A DNA stretch of 64,000 bases from Nomia melanderi. Taxonomy: Eukaryota > Arthropoda > Insecta > Hymenoptera > Halictidae. Positions 56,938 through 64,000 of this stretch are shown here, piece after piece. Location of the stretch: contig NC_135009.1 of assembly GCF_051020985.1 (NCBI RefSeq), forward strand, positions 11,540,606 to 11,604,605. Direction: 5' to 3'. Within the stretch, counting starts at the first letter, position 1; each line of letters starts with the position of its first letter. Under the pieces are notes generated by a model. The model was not told the DNA's origin. It did no database searches and saw only the letters and a list, made by a program, of their open reading frames with translations. The translations under genes and the position numbers were made by a program.

Positions 56938-59608
56938 AAGAAAAACGGAACGAGAGCTCGTAACGAGAAAATGAAAAGTGTCCGGAGGGATGGTAATAGG
57001 GTTTTCGGCGGTTGACAGTGCTCGGCGCCGTACAAAATGGCGAATCGTGTGCAGCAGAGAGTCCGCCAATTTCCCAACTCTAATATCTCGCCGATTACAA
57101 GCTTGTTGGGTGGGGCGGGCGGGCAAACCCGATTTGTTGTGTCAACCTGACAGCTGAGACGAACTTTAACACGCAATAACGAGCCGTGCACGCGTCGACG
57201 GGGCGTCGCGTCGCGATCCCTAACGCCGTCGCCGACGGCCGGTGATGGATTAGACGCGAAAACGACACATGACGGATACGAAATGAAAATCTGATTCGCA
57301 GCGTGCCTATCAATCGATCGGCCCCGCGCCCAGGCGTTCCCCAAACCTTTCGAAAATGAGCTCCCCGTGCTACGTACTCTCGCAACGGCATGACGCGGCC
57401 ATTCGAATGCCGCGCGAACCCGACAACGCACTTCCGCTGATACTCCCGAATGATATTTCGTCGCGGTTACCGATCGATTCGCAACGAATTTTCGGAATTA
57501 ACATGTTCCTTCGAGTTTAATTAAGCTTGAAGTACACCAGATAATATATCATTCAAGTCTCAAGTGATACAGTTTTCAGAATGTATTCGCGACGATTAGA
57601 ATTGACACGAGAATCGATCTAAACGAAGTAGAAATTGTGAATTACGGTTGATTAGATAATATCTTATTCTTAAGTGGAGACCGATATTAAATAGAACAAC
57701 GGATTTAGAAGTTAAAATTTATTTCATTATTCTAAGATATACGGTATCAATTAACATCGTAACTTACATTACATTTTAATTTTATATTATACAATATTTT
57801 ATTAATATAACACAATATAATCGACGATGGAATTGGTATGTACACGTGGAAACAGCGAATCATGAACTGGAGAAGAATAAATATTGTAATCCAACGACGC
57901 TGTATATTTCTATACAATTGCACGCCGAAAATTATTGTTCGACGGGACTGGAACTGTTCGAAACATCGGGAAATCCCGGAATGTCGGTCAACGGGGTTAC
58001 GTAGAAGTTGGACGAGAGTCCTGAGCCAATAGTCACCGTCGTTTCAATCGGGACGGGTACGTGCCCCGAGTATCGATACGCGTTTTCGTCAGGTGATATC
58101 CGTCACGCGTCGCTTTCGACTCCAATCCATCACGGTCACTCGATCCGACCGAATATCGAGCTTACACGCCGATACAAATGTTTGTGCACGAAATTCACCG
58201 GTGCGACCCTTCTCCGCCGCCCACTCCGTTCCCGTCCCTGGTGATTTCGGAGATTTCATGCTGTCAGGAACGATCTGGCGGGCTATTAAGCATCATTAGC
58301 GTGTTTAATCCTTCACCGTAATTAAGCTCGGCTTTCCCCGCCCACTACCTCCCCCGTGAAACGAATCGTTACGATATCACAATAAATTTATTATACTCGT
58401 TCGACTCATCGACGGAATAATTCGCGGAGATTTATTCTGACTTCGCTAATTAACGTGTATCGTCATTAATGATTATTAAAACCGTACTCAACGAAATCGT
58501 TCCGTAGATTCGAGTGATAATTATTGGAATTCGTTATTAGAATAGTCTGTTCGTCTAATCAACGGTATCTAAACGATCAGTTAGAATCACATTCTACCTT
58601 TATAAATAAAAAATTGCGTATTGTATCATCAGGGGGAATTTCATCAATTCCACTTGTCTTAACTTCGAGTTATACGAATCATTGAAAATTACGATTGTTC
58701 AGAAACTCATTCCACTATATTCTTCTTACACAGTCGAACATTTTTCGAAGTCGCGACAAATATTCTGTACACCCGGTTCTCGAGGATATCGAACCGAACG
58801 TTCGTCTCGCGACCGAAAATAGAATCCCGAAGGCGCAGCCATCGCGATAGTACCCATCGATCCGGCGAATATTAACAGGCGGAAGCTTCCGTCGAAAATT
58901 CGCGCGAGTCGGCTGTCCCGGAATTTTCGAAAATCCCCGGAAATTCGTCGGACGTCTCGGTGACGCGCTCGATCGACGGTGGGGGAGCAGAATTCAATTA
59001 TTCGCCGGGGTTATCTGCATAATAATCGGCTGGATCCGATTAAATCGGTAAATCGTGTCAGTCATGGTCGCCTCGCGATCCCTCCTGCGCGACGATAATC
59101 CTCCGTTGTTTCGGAAACGCGTATCGACTTCTTTGGGACACGTGCCACGGGGTGCAAAAGGGGGCGAAAAAGGGGCGGGGGCAGGATAAGCGCGAGTTTC
59201 GATCGCACGCGATCGCATCTCGACGAGAAAAGATTTACGAGCGATACTTCCGGCCGTGCGTCATCCGGCCCGGGACGGTTTTTATAGATCGGACGAGATC
59301 GTCGACGCGACGACGCTCGCGGCTGCCTCGCCGATCATCTCTATCGGTCCGTTCGCATCGCCGGGAATGGATACGTCTGCAAATTGGACGGGACCGAGGG
59401 CGGGATCCTTGACAATCATGTTTGTTTGCAGCTCCGCACGATTCATGGCGACCTAGTTGATTTTTGGTATTTCCCAGGTGACAGTATGGAAATGAAAGTC
59501 TTTCAAAGGGAGATTTAACATTTGAATGTTACTCGAATCGCATTGTACCGCTCGACACTGTATTTTCGACACATCGCGTATTTTGGTATAATCGAGTCGA
59601 GCTCGTGA
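56938..59608. other. Long non-coding stretch
   Basis: A 192-codon minus-strand frame (56853-57431) begins in CpG-rich DNA and runs into the 80-bp repeat; its peptide has no recognised domain. AT-rich at 57480-57830, CpG-rich again at 58750-59420. No feature supported. Confidence 0.45.
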
Positions 59609-59816
59609 TTAACGCCAGAACTATCAGGCGAGTCGAAATGACTATAATTTCTTCGTTTACAATTACTGAGAAGGTACAGACGCTTCTCTGAGAAACAAAG
59701 AAGCTGACTTAGTAATGCACTGACGTATAAGCCAATTGAAAGCTTAATAATTTCTCAGTTATAGATTTTATAGAGAAACTTTAAACGGTTTGAGTGCTCG
59801 GCAGTTTCCAAGTTTG
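59609..59816 (+). mobile_element. Family B TTAA MITE, right end decayed
   Basis: Left end TTAACGCCAGAACTATCAGG. The body contains ACAGACGCTTCTCTGAGAAA and the TAGATTTTATAGAGAAACTT segment. The right terminus GCAGTTTCCAAGTTTGTG is too decayed to place its TTAA, so the right boundary is approximate. Confidence 0.75.
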
Positions 59817-62784
59817 TGTAAACTGTAACATGCGATAATAGATTTGTTTTCGAGAAACTTTCGAGACTTCAAAGAAAATTTTATATAATTTTCGAACCTT
59901 AAGTTCCATTCGAGAAAATGAATCGAATCGAGAGACTCCCGAGGCTAGTGAATAGAAAAGACTTTCTTTGAGTTCCGCCGATCTTCGGCAGCTCTTTCGC
60001 GAAAGCTCGAGTTTTTATTAATGACCGCGGTCCACCACGGGAGCGGCATGAAAGGTAAACGGGCAGAATTTCGAGAGGGTAGATTCCCGCCGGTGAAAAA
60101 GGGAAGGGGTCGCGGGGGCGCGAACGAAGGGCGTGCAAGCGGGTGGTGCCTTTTTTAGTCCACTTATCGGCGAACCACTCGACCACGATGGCTATATTTA
60201 ATTCAGCGCTTAGGCGGCGAGAGAACCGGCCCACTTGACTCCCTTTTCCCCCGGTTCGATTGACTCCGGGGCTAATTCCAAAGTATCTGGAGCGTCTACC
60301 GGGCGCATTGTGCCATTCAGATGACTGTCGAACGCGAGGTACCATCGGCCGATCGAGTGTATTGTATTCTGCATGCAGATCCCGGACGCTCTGAATTTTT
60401 AATGCAGCACCGGAATAATCTTATACCTTCTCCAGCTAAAATATTCAATTTCAAATAATCATAATCGTCGATACCCTCTCAATATAAAAACAACCCGCTA
60501 AAAATTCAATCTAAATAATCAACAACCCTACACACCCAATCTTCAATACGTTTAATACTCCATTCATCCACTTCCGCACAATTTCCTCCCCCGTCGCATT
60601 GACGATAAAAAACCAGCGATGAATCATCATTAAAACCCTCCCATCACAACAGGTTAATGCGACCGAAACGCGAAAAAATCCATTATTGGTCATTACACGG
60701 ACTCAGATGAAATCGATTCATCATTCCCGGCAGCATTAAGCAACGCTCCGCGTTCCTCGGGCCACCCCCGCGCCCTTCGCTCCCCGTCGCTGTCGCGATC
60801 CCGGCGCAAGGGAATACTCCTCGAGTAGTTGTCTTCGCGGTAACCGCGTCGATTCCTCGTTAAAAAGCCCGCGAACCTTCGCTCGCGACACTCGACGTGA
60901 TCGCGGCGTAATGGAACACCCGGCCCCTGAAGTGCGCGCGCGGCGATATCTTCGTCGCGAGGGGGTCGGGGCCGGGCCGGGGGAGAGTTAACGGACAGAA
61001 TAATGCAATAACGTTCTGCTATTATTAACGTTCATGAGCGCAAGAACGGCGAGAGCTAAAGGAGCTCTCGAGAGCCACTCGACCATATTTCCCGCACGAG
61101 GACCGGGACTTTTCCTGTTACCGTTCCTCCGCTTTTTCCCCCGATCTCTCTCTCCCGAGCGGCTATAAAATTTCACGAGGATACGGCCGATTATACCGGC
61201 GGGAAGGGGCGGCGGCGACGGCGGCGGCGGAGGGGGCGCGCGGCGGGTACCGACCGGTATTCTCGGACCTATCAAGGAATTGACAATCGATAGACTCGCC
61301 CGTGCGATTCGAACGCGAGCGACTCGTTCGAGTGCTCCCGGGGCCATTTTCGTGCTGCGCGCGGCTCCGGCCGATGCGAGCGGGACTCGAGTGGCCGCGT
61401 GTCGAACGAACGACTCCCCGGGCACTCCGATCATAGTCGATTATCGTCCCGGGTTCCGGGGAAATTCGTCGAGCGTAAGTGAGGCACGTAGGCGGGGTCT
61501 TTTCGATTCGAATTTGATCTCTCCGCTTTGACCGCTCGCGCTGGAATTCGTTTGGAGATTTGCGCAAGTCTTGCGGAACGGACTTTGTTTTCAGGTATCC
61601 GGTCGATGCAGAAACGTTTGTACGTGGCTAACTCCTGTTTCCTTTTCGAGTCCGATTTATAGGACTGTTTTGTGATTAATCGTTCATTGGGAGAAGAGAA
61701 TTCCAGATATCTTCTATGTTTGTGTGTATAATTGATTAGGGAAGAATGATACTTAGGTTAACTTCGAATGAACTGAGTTTATGATTGTTTAATTGTTAAA
61801 TAGCAGGAAGATTGGTTTCGAGACAAATAACGTCTGCTTCGAAACTGTTGCTGTACGTATGGACATTTTCGTTTTTCTGTTTCTAAGTGAGACATGATGA
61901 GAGAACTTGATTTTACAGGTAGAAGGATCGCGGTTCTAAATATCAAAACGAATGTTTTCGTTGATACGTCACGTCGCGGGGTATGATTGTATATTGAAAA
62001 GGATAGAAACCGTGGCGAAGGATGCAATTCTTCTTATTCCTTTTTCGACGCGCGCGGCTACAATGGCCGGGGCACTGTCTATTTTTCCAAATACGAATCA
62101 ATCTCCGTTCGAAAAAATTCGTGTCCTCTCGCGGTAACATCGTAGGACGCGTCGTTCTCTCGGTTTTTGTTTGGCCGAATTTGTTTTTCATTTGTTCGCG
62201 GCGATTGTGCGCCGGGACGATCGATATCGCGACGCACGGCCGCGTGCTCCGCGTTCGGAGCAAACAATTTATTTATTCAAACAGAGCGGCCCAGAGAGGA
62301 AGAATGGCAACGCCGGTTCCCCCGATCATTTCCTGCTTTCCTTCTCGCGTCGCTTCGAATTTCTCCATTGTTTGCGATCTGTTACGGGCGTTCCGCTATT
62401 AATTTTTACTCGATGGAAAAAGTTCAGAATGAAATTCACATCGGCCGGCCGGCGCGCTCATCTTGTCGCGAGATGACGTCAACCGCCACGGAATATCGCT
62501 GATCAGCGAACGGTCCCGGTATGTGGGTCAATCAGTTTTCATTCCGTTTAAATTAAATATCAATTTTTCGATTCGTTCTCTTTACGTAGCTCTGCGCTCG
62601 AAATACCGAAATATCGACGGTATTTGAACTAATAGGTATAGAAATCGGGAGAGGAATTTTACCTTTAACAACCGAGTAATACTGCGCGCTACGTGTATAT
62701 AAAAAGAAGATAAAGTTCGTTCGAAAGGAAGCTCAATGAAAAATTCGTTATTAGCTATCTTACATAGAATTCTCCTTTATCAAA
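59817..62784. other. Long non-coding stretch with CpG-rich patches
   Basis: CpG-rich at 59990-60350, 60720-61520 and 62190-62510. A GGC-triplet tract lies at about 61206-61237. Minus-strand frames of 148, 148 and 134 codons occur in these patches, each overlapped by frames on the other strand. None is recognisable. No gene is supported. Confidence 0.45.
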
Positions 62785-63144
62785 CAATTCTTCAAATTAT
62801 CCAAACGATATTCAATATTACAATTCCGATAATACTCTACTTAAAAACCATTTCACGAACAGTCTAACGTCATCAGATATTACGACAGTAATAATTTCGA
62901 CAATTCTTCAAATTATCCAAACAATATACAATATTACAATAACAATTCCGATAATACTCTACTTCAAGACCATTTCACGAACAGTCTAACGTCATCAGAT
63001 ATTACGACAGTAATAATTTCGACAATTCTTCAAATTATCCAAACAATATACAATATTACAATAACAATTCCGATAATACTCTACTTCAAGACCATTTCAC
63101 GAACAGTCTAACGTCATCAGATATTACGACAGTAATAATTTCGA
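62785..63144. repeat. 122-bp tandem array, three units
   Basis: Units are 62785-62900 (116 bp), 62901-63022 and 63023-63144 (122 bp each). By eye, units 2 and 3 are identical along their whole length. Unit 1 lacks six bases (AATAAC) and has a few substitutions. Each starts CAATTCTTCAAATTATCCAA and ends GACAGTAATAATTTCGA. The identity of units 2 and 3 points to a recent duplication. Confidence 0.97.
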
Positions 63145-64000
63145 CCAGCTAACTCCAAAAATCACTCCAACAGCATTACTAACTTCTCCCACTCGAGAGT
63201 CCGCATCGAAACTCCGATCACACCTACGGCGAGCCGAAAACGTCTCGAAAGACCATTTCCAAACTCCACAGAGGAACTCCGCGCCGCAACCCGTCCGTTC
63301 GTCCGGGCGTCTCTATATTTCCCAAGATTACCCCGTCCTCTTTCCGATATTACCACTCGATCCTCCGAGGAAGAGGGGCACGTAGCGTATACCCGGCGAA
63401 ACGGACACAATCATCGTCATCCCGCGGCTCGATCACAGCCCCAATCGAGTCGAATCGCGTTTCCGGCGGACAATGGAGACAACGCCGGAGGAGAAAACGT
63501 TTCAGCGGCGCTGAAAAGAGGGCGAGCGGCGCGCTCGGCCCGGTCGGACACCGCCGGCAGGGCGTCGCGATTGAATTCAACCCTCGCGACTCGCCTCGCT
63601 CGCGGGGATCTCGGTTTATCCAAGGGTCTCCATTTCGTCGCTCATATTTGTACATTATGGGAGAGGCGGCAGGGCGAGGAACCGGCGAGCGCGGCGGACA
63701 GAAACGGCGCGGCGAGCTTTTGACGGGGGCTGCGGAGCTTCGGGGCCGCGAGCTTTGATATACGAGCGCGGAACGCGGCTCACGATCTATCCTGTGTGCC
63801 CCGCGCCGCTGATAATCGAACGTTATTGCGTTACCGGACGCCTGAGATCGGACTGGACAGGGCTGTTATCAAACTGCTCGATGGAAAGGAATATTGGAAC
63901 TCGCGAAGAGTTCGATGGCGTTGAATAATAGAGTGCGTATGATCAATCCTTTGCGAATTTCTTTTGCATTTTCTCCTCGGTAACTTGGTATCATTGGGAT
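63145..64000. other. CpG-rich terminal stretch, no gene seen
   Basis: The part from about 63400 to 63800 is strongly CpG-rich. Minus-strand frames of 68-101 codons overlap one another. A promoter-associated CpG patch is possible, but no core promoter, exon or RNA gene can be shown. Confidence 0.45.

Noticed and set aside
56853..57431. 192-codon minus-strand frame
   Set aside because: It ends inside the 80-bp tandem repeat and shows no recognisable domain; two other minus-strand frames overlap it in other registers.

Overview
The window looks like nuclear DNA from an animal, most probably an insect and perhaps a hymenopteran. The signs are a non-coding AT-rich background broken by CpG-rich stretches, no closely packed open frames, and many short non-autonomous DNA transposons and tandem repeats. 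The placement is an inference from texture; no gene or ribosomal marker confirms it. I found no protein-coding gene, rRNA gene or intact tRNA gene that I can support. The longest open frames are explained by simple repeats or by GC-rich, stop-poor sequence, and none shows a domain I recognise. The stretch is best read as intergenic sequence or one or more large introns.

What the sequence does carry is a dense load of small (about 150-270 bp) elements bounded by TTAA at both ends. I separate several families by their terminal inverted repeats: A (TTAACCCTTTGCACTCG), B (TTAACACTAAAACTACC), C (TTAACGCATTAAGGACCGCT), D (TTAACCCTAATCG), E (TTAACCCTTA), F (TTAACCACTTGCG), G, H (TTAACACTAG-type) and I (TTAACCGT). 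TTAA target duplication with CCC-type ends is the hallmark of piggyBac-like elements, so A, D, E, F, G and I are probably piggyBac-derived MITEs. B, C and H share the TTAA habit but have less canonical ends. One A element is cleanly inserted into another A element (6898-7378). Elsewhere elements abut and share their TTAA (17809-18154, 26415-27092, 52828-53293). No transposase is encoded here. There is also one Tc1/mariner-type MITE with TA duplication (36663-37070) and one tRNA-like SINE or tRNA pseudogene on the minus strand (46030-46150).

Tandem repeats are the second theme. Octamer arrays lie at 3.1-3.55 kb and 29.75-30.1 kb, a 9-bp TA/TTTTC array at 14.9-15.3 kb, a 26-bp array at 33.05-33.65 kb, and a 38-bp array at 11.4-11.6 kb that grows directly out of a MITE end. 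A 49-bp array lies at 28.4 kb and a degenerate purine-rich ~50-bp array at 48.4-48.9 kb. Longer units (77-425 bp) recur at 0.58-1.41, 5.38-5.90, 37.6-38.1, 40.8-41.25, 47.5-47.7, 56.7-56.9 and 62.8-63.1 kb.

The remaining sequence alternates AT-rich background with CpG-rich patches (for example 20.2-20.8, 27.65-28.3, 45.6-46.1, 61.1-61.5, 63.4-63.8 kb). Any of these could contain a promoter or a small exon that cannot be recognised by eye. I found no new coding system. The most interesting structure is the shared architecture of the TTAA elements: nesting, chaining, subterminal hairpins with apparent compensatory changes, and a minisatellite seeded at an element end.
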